Shown: piece by piece, positions 1-8,495 of the stretch | Position numbering within the stretch: position 1 is the first letter of the stretch | How the letters are laid out: each line of letters opens with the position of its first letter | Source: Allobosea sp. CRIB-10 | GTDB taxonomy: Bacteria; Pseudomonadota; Alphaproteobacteria; Rhizobiales; Beijerinckiaceae | Length of the DNA: 64,000 nucleotides | NCBI RefSeq assembly: GCF_900112185.1 | Contig: NZ_FOKP01000017.1 | Span: 62,001-126,000, forward strand | Direction: 5' to 3' | Translations under genes and position numbers: made by a program | Notes under the pieces: model-generated | Told to the model about the DNA's origin: nothing | Database searches by the model: none | The model's input: the letters and a program-made list of their open reading frames with translations, nothing else

Positions 1-651
1 CTCGCCGTCCTCCAGCAGCTTCTGGATCTCGGCCACGGCTTTGCGCGGCACGATCACGCCGGGCATGCCGAGCGAGCCTTGCGGGGCGGCGGTGTCGACG
101 CGGGCGAGGCGGTGACCGTCGGTCGCGACCGCGCGCAGCACCGGGCGTCCGTCGACGTCGATGGCGTGCAGATAGATGCCGTTGAGATAGTAGCGCGTCT
201 CCTCGGTCGAGATCGCGAACTGGGTCTTGTCGATCAGGCGCTTGAACTCGCCGGCCGGCAGCACGAAGCGATGCGCCATCTCGCCGGCGGTGATGTCGGG
301 GAAGTCGCTTTCCGGCAGCGCCTGCAAAGTGAAGCGCGAGCGGCCCGAGCGCAGCACCATCTGGCCGGTCTCGCCGGTGGTCTCCAGCGAGACCTGCGAG
401 CCGTCGGGCAGCTTGCGGACGATGTCGTACAGGGTGTGGGCGGGAACCGTGGTCGCGCCGGGCTCGACGATGTCGGCCGGCACGGTCTCGACCACCTCGA
501 TGTCGAGGTCGGTCGCCTTCAGCTTCAGCCCGTCCTCGCTGCCGCGCAGCAGCAGGTTCGACAGGATCGGGATCGTGTTGCGCCGCTCGACGACACGATG
601 GACATGCCCGAGCGACTTCAGGAGCGTGGAGCGTTCGACCGTAACCTTCAT
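1..651 (-). CDS. dnaN: DNA polymerase III subunit beta (sliding clamp), 3'-truncated by window edge
   Basis: This is the DnaN sliding clamp, which encircles DNA and tethers polymerase III. Only the first 217 residues are present and the frame runs off the left edge, so the third clamp domain is missing. The N-terminus reads MKVTVERSTLLKSLGHVHRV, followed by the conserved RRNTIPILSNLLL stretch near residues 24-36 and TDLDIEVV at the first domain strand. The TQFAIS...TRYYLNGIYL and ATDGHRLA signatures of domain two follow. The ATG lies at 649-651. dnaA sits upstream on the same strand with a 137-base gap, the classic dnaA-dnaN order. The identification is secure. Confidence 0.96.
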   Translation of the reverse strand, partial: MKVTVERSTLLKSLGHVHRVVERRNTIPILSNLLLRGSEDGLKLKATDLDIEVVETVPADIVEPGATTVPAHTLYDIVRKLPDGSQVSLETTGETGQMVLRSGRSRFTLQALPESDFPDITAGEMAHRFVLPAGEFKRLIDKTQFAISTEETRYYLNGIYLHAIDVDGRPVLRAVATDGHRLARVDTAAPQGSLGMPGVIVPRKAVAEIQKLLEDGE

Positions 652-788
652 GGCGTCTTCTGGCATGCTGGCGCCCGCGGCGAGCCGGCAGGCAGAAAGG
701 TGGCCCGCGACATTGCCGGACGGCCGGCCCACGCGCAAGGGCGCGTGAACCAGCCTGCACAGTTAACGCATGGAGGGATCGCCGCAGA

Positions 789-2333
789 TCACTCCTGCAG
801 CATGCGCTTCAGCAGGTCGACCTCGTCATGGAGCAGGCGGTCCTCGACGATCGCCTTCTCGATCTTGCGCACGGCATGCAGCACGGTGGTGTGGTCGCGC
901 CCGCCGAAACGGCGGCCGATCTCGGGCAGGGAGCGCGGCGTCAGCGCCTTGGCGAGATACATCGCGATCTGGCGCGGCTTGACCACCGCCGCGGTCCGGC
1001 GCTCCGACAGGATGTCGGCGCGGCTGACATTGTAGCGGGTCGCGACCAGCTTCTGGATGTCCTCGATCTTGACCCGGCGCGGCTCGCGCGTCCGCACGAG
1101 GTCGCGGATCGCCGCTTCCGCCGTCTCCATCGTCACGCTCGCCCCGGTCAGCGTCGCATGCGCCAGGATGCGGTTGGCGGCGCCGTCGAGATCGCGGCCA
1201 TTGGTCGCGACAACCTTGGCGACATAGGCGATCACGTCCGGATTGACGTGGAAGCTCGGATGGGCGGCCTTCAGCCCGTCGAGGCGGGTCGTCAGGATCT
1301 TGACCCGCAGCGCCTCGTCGAGTTCGCCGATCTCGACGACGAGCCCGCCGGCGAGCCGCGAGCGGATGCGCTCGTCGAGCGCCTCAAGATCGGCAGGGAG
1401 CCGGTCGGCGGCGACGACGATCTGCTTGCCGGCGTCGATCAGCGCATTGATCGTGTGGCCGAACTCCTGCTGGATCGAGCGGCCCTGGATGAACTGGACG
1501 TCGTCGACGATCAGGAGGTCGATGCCGCGCAGCTTCTCCTTGAAGGCGAGCGCCGTCTGCGACTTCAGCGCGGCGACGAAGCCGTACATGAAGCGGTCGG
1601 CGGTGAAATAGGCGACGCGCTTGCCGTGCTGGCGCGCATCCTGGGCGATCGCCTGGATCAGATGCGTCTTGCCGAGGCCGACGCCGGCATGGAGGTAGAG
1701 CGGGTTATAGGGAGTCGAGCCGGCCGGGGCCGCCGATATCCGCTCGGCTGCCGCGAAGGCGAGGGCGTTCGACTTGCCGACGACGAAGCTCTGGAAGCTC
1801 ATGCGCCGGTCGAGCAGGGTGCCGCAGGCATCCATCGGATCGCGCTCGGAAGGCTGGTCGGCGGGAGTGACAACCGCAATCCCCGGGGCGGGTGCCGCCG
1901 GACGGGCTTGAGCCGGGCGGGCTCGGTGCGCCGAAAGGTCCTGGCTGGGCTCAGCGCTCTCGCGCGCCACCTGGCGCACCGAAAGGGCCACGCCGTTGGG
2001 CGCATCGAGCTCGGCCATGCAGTGGGCCCGCAGGCGCTCGGCGTAATGGGCTTCGAGCCAGCTCTTCAGGAAGCGGGTCGGTACGGTGAGATGGGCGACG
2101 CCCTCGACGATCGCGCCGATCTCGACGCGCGCGAACCAGCTGGAGAAGACATCCTCGCCGAGCTCGGCGCGCAGACGCCGGCGAACCCTGTCCCAGCATT
2201 CCTTGATCCCGGCAACACCGGCGGGCTCGTTCAGGACAAGTCCCGTCAACGCCGTGGTGGTGGTTGCCTCGGTCAAGTTGCCAATCTCCATCCGTTCGAA
2301 CATTCCGATTGCCCCGTTCAAGATCGTGCGCAC
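789..2333 (-). CDS. dnaA: Chromosomal replication initiator protein DnaA
   Basis: DnaA is the AAA+ ATPase that binds and opens the replication origin. With the longest start the product has 514 residues. Domain I lies at about 43-110 (ECWDRVRRRL...SSWF). A Pro/Ala/Arg-rich linker at about 120-165 is domain II. The AAA+ domain has Walker A GVGLGKTH at 217-224 and Walker B LLIVDD at 273-278. The C-terminal DNA-binding helix-turn-helix carries RRFGGRDHTTVLHA at 474-487. The start is uncertain: the longest version uses GTG at 2333, while ATGs at 2303 and 2291 are also in frame before domain I, and none has a strong Shine-Dalgarno. dnaN lies downstream on the same strand. Confidence 0.96.
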   Translation of the reverse strand: MRTILNGAIGMFERMEIGNLTEATTTTALTGLVLNEPAGVAGIKECWDRVRRRLRAELGEDVFSSWFARVEIGAIVEGVAHLTVPTRFLKSWLEAHYAERLRAHCMAELDAPNGVALSVRQVARESAEPSQDLSAHRARPAQARPAAPAPGIAVVTPADQPSERDPMDACGTLLDRRMSFQSFVVGKSNALAFAAAERISAAPAGSTPYNPLYLHAGVGLGKTHLIQAIAQDARQHGKRVAYFTADRFMYGFVAALKSQTALAFKEKLRGIDLLIVDDVQFIQGRSIQQEFGHTINALIDAGKQIVVAADRLPADLEALDERIRSRLAGGLVVEIGELDEALRVKILTTRLDGLKAAHPSFHVNPDVIAYVAKVVATNGRDLDGAANRILAHATLTGASVTMETAEAAIRDLVRTREPRRVKIEDIQKLVATRYNVSRADILSERRTAAVVKPRQIAMYLAKALTPRSLPEIGRRFGGRDHTTVLHAVRKIEKAIVEDRLLHDEVDLLKRMLQE

Positions 2334-2636
2334 TTACCCGCCCACCGAAGAAAGCGTGGTTGTGCGATGTCAGGTTTCTAGGAAAAGCATCGCCCTCTCC
2401 GCCGGCATAAGCCGCGAAGCGAGGTCACTCCAACGCTCTTCATGGTAATGCCGCCAGGCTCGAAAATCCGGCCGCGGCCATCAGTCATTTCAACGCTTTT
2501 AAATCTTCAAGACAAACAAGCTCATTCTTCCAACCCCTTCCGGTTGTAAGTCAAAACATCAACAATTCTGTGGAGAGCCGGTTGGACATCGCTGTCCGCC
2601 CGCCGATGAAAAGGACCTTACAAGGCCGCCTCGAAC

Positions 2637-2676
2637 GGGGGCAATATCCCCCTCAGCCGGCTTCGTGGCTGAGGGG
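2637..2676. repeat. Overlapping inverted repeats (two mutually exclusive hairpins)
   Basis: CCCCTCAGCC (2649-2658) pairs perfectly with GGCTGAGGGG (2667-2676) around an 8-nt loop. The same run of C (2648-2652) can instead pair with GGGGG at 2637-2641. No T tract follows on either strand, so this is not a standard intrinsic terminator. It lies about 300 bases upstream of dnaA on the dnaA strand. Confidence 0.6.
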
Positions 2677-2730
2677 CATTCCGACCCCTATCTGACCTAC
2701 CGGAAGGTCGCTCGCAATCAGTTGGGGAAG

Positions 2731-2746
2731 TTAAGCTTTTCTTTAC
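2731..2746. promoter_or_regulatory. Possible CtrA-like site (TTAA-N7-TTTAC)
   Basis: TTAA at 2731-2734 and TTTAC at 2742-2746 are separated by seven bases, one mismatch from the alphaproteobacterial CtrA consensus TTAA-N7-TTAAC. In an AT-rich spacer such a match can arise by chance, so this is weaker than the sites in the pilus locus. Confidence 0.25.
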
Positions 2747-3021
2747 CGGGCGAGTCTCGTGCCGGCTCCGAATCTTTTTTTTTTCGGGCCGTCCACTGCC
2801 CCATCCGGGCCCCGGTGATTCACTCAACTGAATTGCTTTGCCCACTAAGATGATGAAAAATATGGAGGAATTTTGAGCGGCCTAAAGTCCCGTCCGGGAC
2901 GATTTCCGACCTCCAAAACGATGCTGGTGTCAAGTCGGTAAAGTCGTGGAAAGATTGCGGAATCGGCGTTGACAGCGGGTGTTGCGCCGCAACGTCGGCC
3001 CCCTTTTTCCCAGGCTGTCCG

Positions 3022-3050
3022 GCAAAGAAAAACCCGGCCTTTCGGCCGGG
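3022..3050 (-). terminator. Rho-independent terminator of rpsT
   Basis: CCCGGCC (3033-3039) and GGCCGGG (3044-3050) form a 7-bp GC stem with a 4-nt loop. Reading on the minus strand the stem is followed by TTTTTCTTT. It begins about 40 bases beyond the rpsT stop codon, which is the expected geometry. Confidence 0.85.
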
Positions 3051-3088
3051 TCGAAAACTGCGCAGAAATCCGCTCTGATGAACGGCGA

Positions 3089-3355
3089 TCAGGAAGCCAG
3101 GGTGCTCACACGGTGAGCCAGGCGCGAGACCTTGCGCGAAGCGGTGTTCTTGTGAACCACGCCCTTCTGCGCGGCCCGCATGATCTCCGGCTGGGCGGCC
3201 TTCAGCGCCTCGGTGGCGGCGCCCTTGTCGCCGGAGGCGATCGCCTCCTCGACCTTGCGCAGGAAGGTGCGCATGCGGCTGCGGCGCGCCTTGTTCACTT
3301 CGGTACGCCGCGCGATCTTACGCGTGGCCTTCTTGGCCGAAGTCGTGTTGGCCAT
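3089..3355 (-). CDS. rpsT: 30S ribosomal protein S20
   Basis: S20 is a small basic primary 16S rRNA-binding protein of the 30S subunit. The product is 88 residues, the usual length, starting [20 protein letters not shown] and rich in Lys/Arg and Ala throughout. The chosen ATG (3353-3355) follows a GAGGAC purine stretch; an in-frame extension of 23 codons upstream is not part of the family and is rejected. A clear intrinsic terminator follows. The rpsT-dnaA neighbourhood is common in alphaproteobacteria. Confidence 0.96.
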   Translation of the reverse strand: MANTTSAKKATRKIARRTEVNKARRSRMRTFLRKVEEAIASGDKGAATEALKAAQPEIMRAAQKGVVHKNTASRKVSRLAHRVSTLAS

Positions 3356-3523
3356 CGTAACGTCCTCGTCCTCATCGCGGCAGGCGCCTGGCAACTGCCG
3401 GCTTGCACGACCACGAAGCTTCAATGAAAATGCGAGCGACGGTCCTGCCGGAGCAAGACCGCCGCGAGGCCCGACCCTATAGTTCCTGCCGGGCCCGGCG
3501 TCAACGCGGAATCGTAGCCGCCT

Positions 3524-3919
3524 TCAATCCGTCTTGCGGCGGACCGCCACGGCCTCGATCTCGATGAGATAGCCATGGTGAAGTTCCGGTACCGGAACGA
3601 CCGCGCGCGCCGGCCTGTGCGGCCCGAAAACCTCGGCATAGATCGCGTTGAAGTCAGGCCAATGCGCGGCGCCGACCAGATAGGCGGTGACTTTCAGCAC
3701 ATCGGCCGGACCACAGCCGGCGGCCGCGAGCACGGCAAGAAGATTATCGAGCGCCTGGCGCGCCTGCACCGCGAAGGGCTCGCCGGCTGTATGGCTGCCA
3801 TCCGGGCGCGGCGCGAGCTGGCCGGAGACGAAGACGAGGTCCTTATAGGCGGTCGCCTGCGCGTAATGCCCGGCCGGGGGCGGTACATCGGGCGACAGGA
3901 TCGTCTCGATCGCGCTCAC
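3524..3919 (-). CDS. RidA family protein (reactive imine/enamine deaminase)
   Basis: This 131-residue protein belongs to the YjgF/YER057c/UK114 (RidA) family, which hydrolyses reactive enamine/imine intermediates released by PLP enzymes such as threonine dehydratase. It shows the family signature RPARAVVPVPELHHGYLIEI near the C-terminus, and the catalytic-type arginine falls at residue 105 with the conserved Glu at 120. The start is GTG (3917-3919) and overlaps the stop of the upstream dehydratase gene as GTGA, implying translational coupling. The context directly fits the known chemistry of the family. Subgroup membership (true RidA versus Rid1-7) was not determined. Confidence 0.9.
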   Translation of the reverse strand: MSAIETILSPDVPPPAGHYAQATAYKDLVFVSGQLAPRPDGSHTAGEPFAVQARQALDNLLAVLAAAGCGPADVLKVTAYLVGAAHWPDFNAIYAEVFGPHRPARAVVPVPELHHGYLIEIEAVAVRRKTD

Positions 3920-4911
3920 GCGCCCTCGCCGACGAAGCGCGCGAAGCTGGCGAGATCGACATTGCCGCCGCTGAGGATGACGCCGACGCGCTTGCCCTCG
4001 ACCGGCGCGGCGCCGGTGAAGGCGGCCGCCGCGGCGAGGCAGCCGGTCGGCTCGACCACGAGCTTCATCCGCTCGGCGAAGAAGCGCATCGCGGCGACCA
4101 GCGCCGCGTCCGGCACGGTGACGATGTCCTCGACGAGATCGCGGATGATCGGGAAGGTGTAATTGCCGAGGAAGGGCGTCTGGGCGCCGTCGGCGATGGT
4201 CTTGGGCACGTCGATTTTGACGATCTCCCCCCGGCGCAGCGATTGCTGGCCGTCATTGCCGGCCTCGGGCTCGACGCCGTAGACCTTGCAGCCCGGATTG
4301 AGCGCCTTTACCGCCAGCAATGCGCCGGCGAGGAGCCCGCCGCCGCCAAGGCAGACGAGCAGCACGTCGAGCTCGCCGGCGTCCTCGATCAGCTCCTTCG
4401 TCGCCGTGCCCTGGCCGGCGATGACCTCGGGGTGATCGTAAGGCGGGATCAGCGTCAGTCCGCGCTCGGCCGCCAGCCGGTCCCCCAGCTCGAGCCGGTC
4501 CTGGGTGTAGCGATCATAGGTGACGACCTCGGCGCCATAGCCCTTGGTCGCCGCCACCTTCGCCGCGGGAGCGTCGAGCGGCATGATGATCGTCGCTGGC
4601 GCGCCGAGCAGCCTGCTGGCATAGGCGATCGCCTGGGCATGATTGCCGGAGGAATAGGTCAGCACGCCGGCCTTGCGCTGCTCCGGCGTCAGCGCGGCGA
4701 TGGCATTGTAGCCGCCGCGGAATTTGAAGGCGCCCATGCGCTGCAGGTTCTCGGCCTTGAAGACGAGATTGGCCCCGGTGCGCTCATTGGCGGTGCGCGA
4801 CGTCAGCGCCGGCGTGCGATGCGCCACCCCGGCGATGCGCTTTGCCGCCGCTTCGACATCGGCATAGGTCGGCAGCGCGATGGCATCGGCGGAGCGGGCT
4901 GCGGCGGTCAT
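3916..4911 (-). CDS. PLP-dependent threonine/serine dehydratase family protein
   Basis: This 331-residue fold-type II PLP enzyme resembles catabolic threonine/serine or threo-3-hydroxyaspartate dehydratases, which deaminate hydroxy-amino acids to 2-oxo acids. The Schiff-base lysine is K63 in AFKFRG. The Ser-Ser-Gly-Asn-His loop is at 87-91, a GGGGLLAG phosphate-binding loop lies near 185, and SGGNVD is near the end. There is no C-terminal ACT regulatory domain, unlike biosynthetic IlvA. ATG 4909-4911 was chosen because the family begins just before the PTYADVEAAAKRI helix; the 49-codon upstream extension lies in a repeat-bearing spacer. The stop overlaps ridA by four bases. Substrate cannot be assigned from sequence alone. 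Confidence 0.9.
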   Translation of the reverse strand: MTAAARSADAIALPTYADVEAAAKRIAGVAHRTPALTSRTANERTGANLVFKAENLQRMGAFKFRGGYNAIAALTPEQRKAGVLTYSSGNHAQAIAYASRLLGAPATIIMPLDAPAAKVAATKGYGAEVVTYDRYTQDRLELGDRLAAERGLTLIPPYDHPEVIAGQGTATKELIEDAGELDVLLVCLGGGGLLAGALLAVKALNPGCKVYGVEPEAGNDGQQSLRRGEIVKIDVPKTIADGAQTPFLGNYTFPIIRDLVEDIVTVPDAALVAAMRFFAERMKLVVEPTGCLAAAAAFTGAAPVEGKRVGVILSGGNVDLASFARFVGEGA

Positions 4912-5054
4912 GGGAAATCCTGCGTGCTCTGAAGACGAGCCCGCATGGTCCAGCAGCACCGCCGCCCTTTCAAGTGAAAGAAACTGGCGCCGGCCATGCG
5001 TGGCGCTGCCATTCGATACAGATCGTCCCGGGCGACCGAAGGGGGACCCAGGAC

Positions 5055-5128
5055 CCATTCCGGAACCTCTTTCGGAAAGGCTCCGGAATGGATCCCGGAT
5101 CGGCGCGGCTTTGCCGCTTGTCCGGGAT
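5055..5128. repeat. Dispersed palindromic element (double hairpin)
   Basis: Two adjacent hairpins fill the spacer between the dehydratase and the enoyl-CoA hydratase. CCATTCCGGA (5055-5064) pairs with TCCGGAATGG (5082-5091). ATCCCGGA (5092-5099) pairs with TCCGGGAT (5121-5128), with an internal GCGGC/GCCGC stem. The motif TCCGGGATGAC at its right end is related to the ends of the elements at 31214 and 48505, so this is a repeat family rather than a gene-specific terminator. Confidence 0.7.
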
Positions 5129-5165
5129 GACCAGCGAGAGAGAGACGAGGCCGGCTGTATCGCGT

Positions 5166-5939
5166 TCAGCGGTTCTTGAACTCCGGCTTCCGCTTCTCGA
5201 TAAAGGCGGCCATGCCTTCCTTCTGGTCATGCGTGCCGAACAGCGCCGAGAAGACGCGGCGCTCGAAGCGCAGGCCTTCGGCCAGCGTCGTCTCGAAAGC
5301 GCGATTGACCGATTCCTTTGCCGACAGCAGCGAGGGCAGCGACTTCGAGGCGATCTGCTCCGCCGCCTTGAGCGTCTCGGTCATGAGGTCGGCGAGCGGG
5401 ACGATACGGGCGACGAGGCCGGCGCGCTCGGCCTCGGTCACGTCCATGAATCGGCCGGTGAGGCACAGGTCCATCGCCTTGGCCTTGCCGATCGCATGGG
5501 TGAGGCGCTGGGTGCCGCCGGCGCCGGGGATGACGGCCAGATTGATCTCGGGCTGGCCGAACTTGGCGTTGTCGGCGGCGATGATGAAGTCCGCCATCAT
5601 CGCGAGCTCGCAGCCGCCGCCCAGCGCAAAGCCCGCGACCGCCGCGATGATCGGCTTGCGGCGCTGGCCGATCCGGTCCCAGTCGGCGAACTTGTCGTCG
5701 AGATAGGTGCCGGGATAGCTGCGCTCCTGCATCGCCTTGATGTCTGCGCCGGCGGCGAAGGCCTTTTCCGAGCCGGTCATGACGATGCAGCCGATCTCGT
5801 CGTCGCGCTCGAACCCGTCGAGCGCCGCGTTGATGTCGGCGATCAGCTGGACGTTCAACGCGTTCAGGGCCTGCGGCCGGTTCAGCGTGATGATGCCGAC
5901 CTTGCCCTTCACCTCGACGAGAATGGTCTCATAAGCCAT
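5166..5939 (-). CDS. Enoyl-CoA hydratase/isomerase (crotonase family)
   Basis: A 257-residue crotonase-fold protein predicted to add water to trans-2-enoyl-CoA in fatty-acid or amino-acid beta-oxidation. It has the [11 protein letters not shown]oA/oxyanion segment at about 60-70. Both catalytic glutamates of true hydratases are at expected positions: E111 in [11 protein letters not shown] and E131 in [11 protein letters not shown]. The full length matches the family. The start is ATG 5937-5939 ([20 protein letters not shown]). A longer in-frame reading to 6536 only covers antisense sequence of the next gene and is rejected. The gene stands alone, convergent with no obvious partner. Confidence 0.93.
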   Translation of the reverse strand: MAYETILVEVKGKVGIITLNRPQALNALNVQLIADINAALDGFERDDEIGCIVMTGSEKAFAAGADIKAMQERSYPGTYLDDKFADWDRIGQRRKPIIAAVAGFALGGGCELAMMADFIIAADNAKFGQPEINLAVIPGAGGTQRLTHAIGKAKAMDLCLTGRFMDVTEAERAGLVARIVPLADLMTETLKAAEQIASKSLPSLLSAKESVNRAFETTLAEGLRFERRVFSALFGTHDQKEGMAAFIEKRKPEFKNR

Positions 5940-6119
5940 GGCGGCCTCCCGGATGATCTGTCGCGGCAGCTTTAGCGGCCGGGGCGGGGGGAAGTCCATG
6001 CGCGCCCGTGCAAGGTGCGCATAGGGCTGAATGACCACGGCAATTGATGGCACGAATTTTCGCCACCCCAGAGGCAGTTCGCGCGTTGATGGTTCGCAGC
6101 TGTCGAATAGGAGGTGCGC

Positions 6120-6593
6120 ATGGCCGACAAAACCAGAACCGATACCGCCTCGCGCCTCGTCAAGGCTTCGCCCGGCGTGGTCTACAATGCCTTCGCCGAT
6201 CCGGCCGTGCTGTCGCGCTGGCTGCCACCGAAAGGGATGCGGGCGAAGATCGAGCGCTTCGAGCCGCATCCCGGCGGCAGCTATCGCATGATCCTGACCT
6301 ATGACGACCCGTCCGGCGCGTCCGGTAAGGCCAGCGCCGACAGCGATATCGTCGAAGGCCGCTTCGTCGCGCTCGATCCGGGCCAGCGCATCGTCTGGGA
6401 GGTCGGCTTCGTCTCGGACGATCCGGCCTTCGCCGGCACGATGACGATGACCTGGCGCTTCAAGGAGGTCCGCGACGGCACCGAGGTGACGATCCTCTGC
6501 GAGAACGTCCCGGCCGGCATCGGCAAGGCGGATCACGATGCCGGCTTGCGCTCGACGCTGGAGAACCTCGCCCGGTTCATCGAAAGCGCCTGA
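6120..6593 (+). CDS. SRPBCC (AHSA1-like/START-type) domain protein
   Basis: A 157-residue single-domain protein of the SRPBCC superfamily, activator-of-Hsp90-like branch, whose members bind hydrophobic ligands. The typical opening [24 protein letters not shown] and the segment [16 protein letters not shown] followed by [11 protein letters not shown] are present. ATG 6120 is chosen because GAGG at 6111-6114 ends five bases upstream. The stop codon directly abuts the convergent next gene. The ligand is unknown. Two further SRPBCC genes occur at 56-58 kb, but this one lacks their ArsR/GST neighbours. Confidence 0.85.
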   Translation: MADKTRTDTASRLVKASPGVVYNAFADPAVLSRWLPPKGMRAKIERFEPHPGGSYRMILTYDDPSGASGKASADSDIVEGRFVALDPGQRIVWEVGFVSDDPAFAGTMTMTWRFKEVRDGTEVTILCENVPAGIGKADHDAGLRSTLENLARFIESA

Positions 6594-7175
6594 TCAGGCG
6601 GCCGGCCCGGCCTCGGCGAGCAGGCTCTGGAAGGCTGAGGGCTTAGTGCGCGAATGCCAGGCGGCGATCAGCTTGTCGGCGTTGGCCTCGGGCGCGATGG
6701 CCGAATCCAGCTCGGCATCGTAGCGGCAATAGCTGTGGATCTGATGGAAGTCGCGGCGGGCATCGCCGATACGCCGGTCGCCGCGCGCGATCTCGCGACG
6801 GTCCAGCTCGGCGAGGTAGCAATGCAGGCCGACGAAGAAGACATCCTGCCCTGCGAGCAGGCGAACCAGCCGCAGCAGCCAGTCGCGGCTTTCCATGATG
6901 TGCTCGACGACCAGGTTGTTGCCGCAGCGGACATAGGCCAGCAGCGAGTGCTCGAAGCCCTCGAAGAAGGCGTCGCGCATCGAAGCCCATTGGAACTGGC
7001 CGCTACGGATGCGCGCCGTCGGGAGCACGCCGGAATCGCGCAGATGGTCGATCGAGATGTGCCAGAACGGCTCCTCGATCCGGGCCTGGACGGCGCGCGC
7101 CAGCGAGGATTTGCCGCTGCTGGAGGCGCCGTTGAGCAGGATGATCCTGCCGGGTGGGCGGGAAAAGTCGGGCAT
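6594..7175 (-). CDS. Chloramphenicol phosphotransferase-like P-loop protein (CPT family)
   Basis: A 193-residue P-loop NTPase of the chloramphenicol-phosphotransferase-like family. Near the N-terminus it has GRIILLNGASSSGKSSLA, a Walker A loop, followed by WHISIDHLRD, the conserved motif around the proposed catalytic Asp, then EHIMESRDW and FVGLHCYLAELDRRE. Members of this family are mostly uncharacterised small-molecule kinases, and resistance should not be inferred. Two ATGs (7178 and 7175) follow the mutM stop; GAGG spacing favours 7175. It lies 7 bases downstream of mutM on the same strand, so probably forms one transcript. Confidence 0.8.
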   Translation of the reverse strand: MPDFSRPPGRIILLNGASSSGKSSLARAVQARIEEPFWHISIDHLRDSGVLPTARIRSGQFQWASMRDAFFEGFEHSLLAYVRCGNNLVVEHIMESRDWLLRLVRLLAGQDVFFVGLHCYLAELDRREIARGDRRIGDARRDFHQIHSYCRYDAELDSAIAPEANADKLIAAWHSRTKPSAFQSLLAEAGPAA

Positions 7176-7182
7176 CATGTCC

Positions 7183-8073
7183 TCAGGCCCTCTTCTGGCA
7201 GCTCTCGCAATAGAAGGTCGAGCGGCCCGATTGCACCAGCCGCTTGACGAGATGGCCGCAGCCCGGCGTGACGCAAAGCTCGTCCTCGCGGTCATAGACC
7301 TTGAAGCGATGCTGGAAATAGCCCAGCGAGCCGTCGGCATGGGCGAAGTCGCGCAAGGTCGAGCCGCCGGCGGCGACCGCCTCCTCCAGCACCTCGCGGA
7401 TGATCTGCGCCAGCAGATGCGCCTTCTCGCGTGGCTTGCCGGTCGGAGTCGCTAGCGAGCCTGCCTCGGCTTCGGGATGCAGGCCGGCGCGGAACAGCGC
7501 CTCGCAGACATAGATATTGCCGAGCCCGGCGATCAGGCGCTGGTCGAGCAGCGCCGCCTTGAGCGGCGCGACCTTCCCCGAGAACAATTTCGCCAGCAAG
7601 TCGCCGGAGAGCTCGTTGCCGAGCGGCTCGATACCCATTCCCAAAAAATGCTTGGAGGCTTCAAGCCCGGCGCGCGGCAGCAGGTCCATGAAGCCGAAGC
7701 GGCGGACGTCGTTATAGGTGACGCGGGCGCCCGAGTTCAGATGGAAGACGACATGGTCGTGGATCAGGTGCCGACCGATCTCGTTGTAATAGGCGCCGGG
7801 TTCGGTCGCTGGCGTTCCCGGTGCCTCGACGATGAAGCGCCCGCTCATGCCGAGATGCATGACCAGCGCCTGCCCGTCGTCGAGATCGGCGATCAAGTAT
7901 TTCGCCCGTCGCGACAGCGCCTCGACCCGCCGCCCGGTCAGGCGCTCGGCGAAGCGCTCGGGCAGGGGGAAGCGCAGATCGGGACGGCGCTGCTCGACGC
8001 TGGCGAAGCGCTCGCCGAGCATGGCTGGCTCGAGCCCACGCCGGACGGTTTCGACCTCGGGAAGTTCAGGCAT
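7183..8073 (-). CDS. mutM: Formamidopyrimidine-DNA glycosylase (Fpg)
   Basis: MutM excises oxidised purines such as 8-oxoguanine and nicks the abasic site. The protein has 296 residues, somewhat longer than the E. coli enzyme. The catalytic N-terminal PELPE (P2, E3) is intact, and K58 in RRAKYL is the conserved lysine. The helix-two-turn-helix segment [21 protein letters not shown] is intact. The C-terminal zinc finger has four cysteines at 267, 272, 289 and 292. The start is unambiguous because the second residue must be the catalytic proline. The ancestral neighbour ubiE is separated from it by a toxin-antitoxin pair. Confidence 0.96.
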   Translation of the reverse strand: MPELPEVETVRRGLEPAMLGERFASVEQRRPDLRFPLPERFAERLTGRRVEALSRRAKYLIADLDDGQALVMHLGMSGRFIVEAPGTPATEPGAYYNEIGRHLIHDHVVFHLNSGARVTYNDVRRFGFMDLLPRAGLEASKHFLGMGIEPLGNELSGDLLAKLFSGKVAPLKAALLDQRLIAGLGNIYVCEALFRAGLHPEAEAGSLATPTGKPREKAHLLAQIIREVLEEAVAAGGSTLRDFAHADGSLGYFQHRFKVYDREDELCVTPGCGHLVKRLVQSGRSTFYCESCQKRA

Positions 8074-8495
8074 TAAATGGTCAGAGCCTTGAAACCAGAT
8101 GAGCGTTTGACCGGTAGCTCAAACAACGAGCCTGGCGCAGCTGATTTGATAAAGTTCTCCATTTCTGGCCAGCGCCAAAGCAGGGTTGATGCATTTTGGT
8201 TCATGGGAGTCTTTTGAAAGCCTGACGCAAGTACGAACCCTTTCAATCCGCATCGCAGCCATGCCGCTCGGTTCGCCTTGTTCCGGCTAATCCTTAAGTC
8301 GTTCGTCAGAACGATCCAGTCAGCGGGTCGATCTTGATGCAGGCGTTCGATCCAATCGATATCGGGAGTATCATGGCGAAAACCATAGTCCGCCATATCT
8401 CGCACGTGCCGGGCGACGCCCCCCTGGGTATGGACATAAGCGTTGAGAACTTCGGCAAGCACGGGAGATGTGCAATTGTCGAAGAAAATTCTCAC
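8073..8495 (-). CDS. PIN-like toxin (VapC45-like)
   Basis: A 140-residue protein resembling the VapC45-type PIN-like domain, probably an RNA-cleaving toxin. The acidic residues expected of a PIN active site are present: D6 in RIFFDNC, D45/D47 and E50 in [10 protein letters not shown], and D66 in [11 protein letters not shown]. Translation starts at GTG 8493-8495, overlapping the stop of the upstream gene as GTGA, typical of antitoxin-toxin coupling. The stop codon overlaps the mutM start by one base. The pair lies between mutM and ubiE, genes that are often neighbours, and looks less GC-biased than the surroundings, suggesting insertion. Family assignment is from motif memory. Confidence 0.75.
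   Translation of the reverse strand: MRIFFDNCTSPVLAEVLNAYVHTQGGVARHVRDMADYGFRHDTPDIDWIERLHQDRPADWIVLTNDLRISRNKANRAAWLRCGLKGFVLASGFQKTPMNQNASTLLWRWPEMENFIKSAAPGSLFELPVKRSSGFKALTI

Larger units (their letters stand above)
2334..3088. other. 755-base dnaA-rpsT intergenic spacer
   Basis: This is the longest gene-free stretch in the first half of the window and is visibly richer in A and T than the flanking genes. It should hold the dnaA promoter. I see a strong inverted repeat (2637-2676), a T10 run (2775-2784), a CtrA-like TTAA-N7-TTTAC (2731-2746), a 13-nt palindrome GTTGCG-C-CGCAAC (2981-2993) and the rpsT terminator (3022-3050). I looked for DnaA boxes of the TTATCCACA type. The only approximate one is TGTGGAGAG near 2569, a 7-of-9 match, so an origin cannot be claimed here. 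No convincing small ORF was seen. Confidence 0.6.

Noticed and set aside
2569..2577. Possible DnaA box (TGTGGAGAG)
   Set aside because: Only 7 of 9 bases match and no cluster exists, so no origin was annotated.
2775..2784. T10 run as the tail of a terminator
   Set aside because: No stable stem precedes it on the plus strand and no plus-strand gene ends there.
2665..2853. Small plus-strand ORF (62 codons) in the dnaA-rpsT spacer
   Set aside because: No ribosome-binding site, no recognisable sequence, and it runs through the inverted repeat and the T10 tract.
6594..7175. Chloramphenicol resistance from the CPT-like protein
   Set aside because: The family name is historical; most members are uncharacterised P-loop kinases without shown resistance activity.
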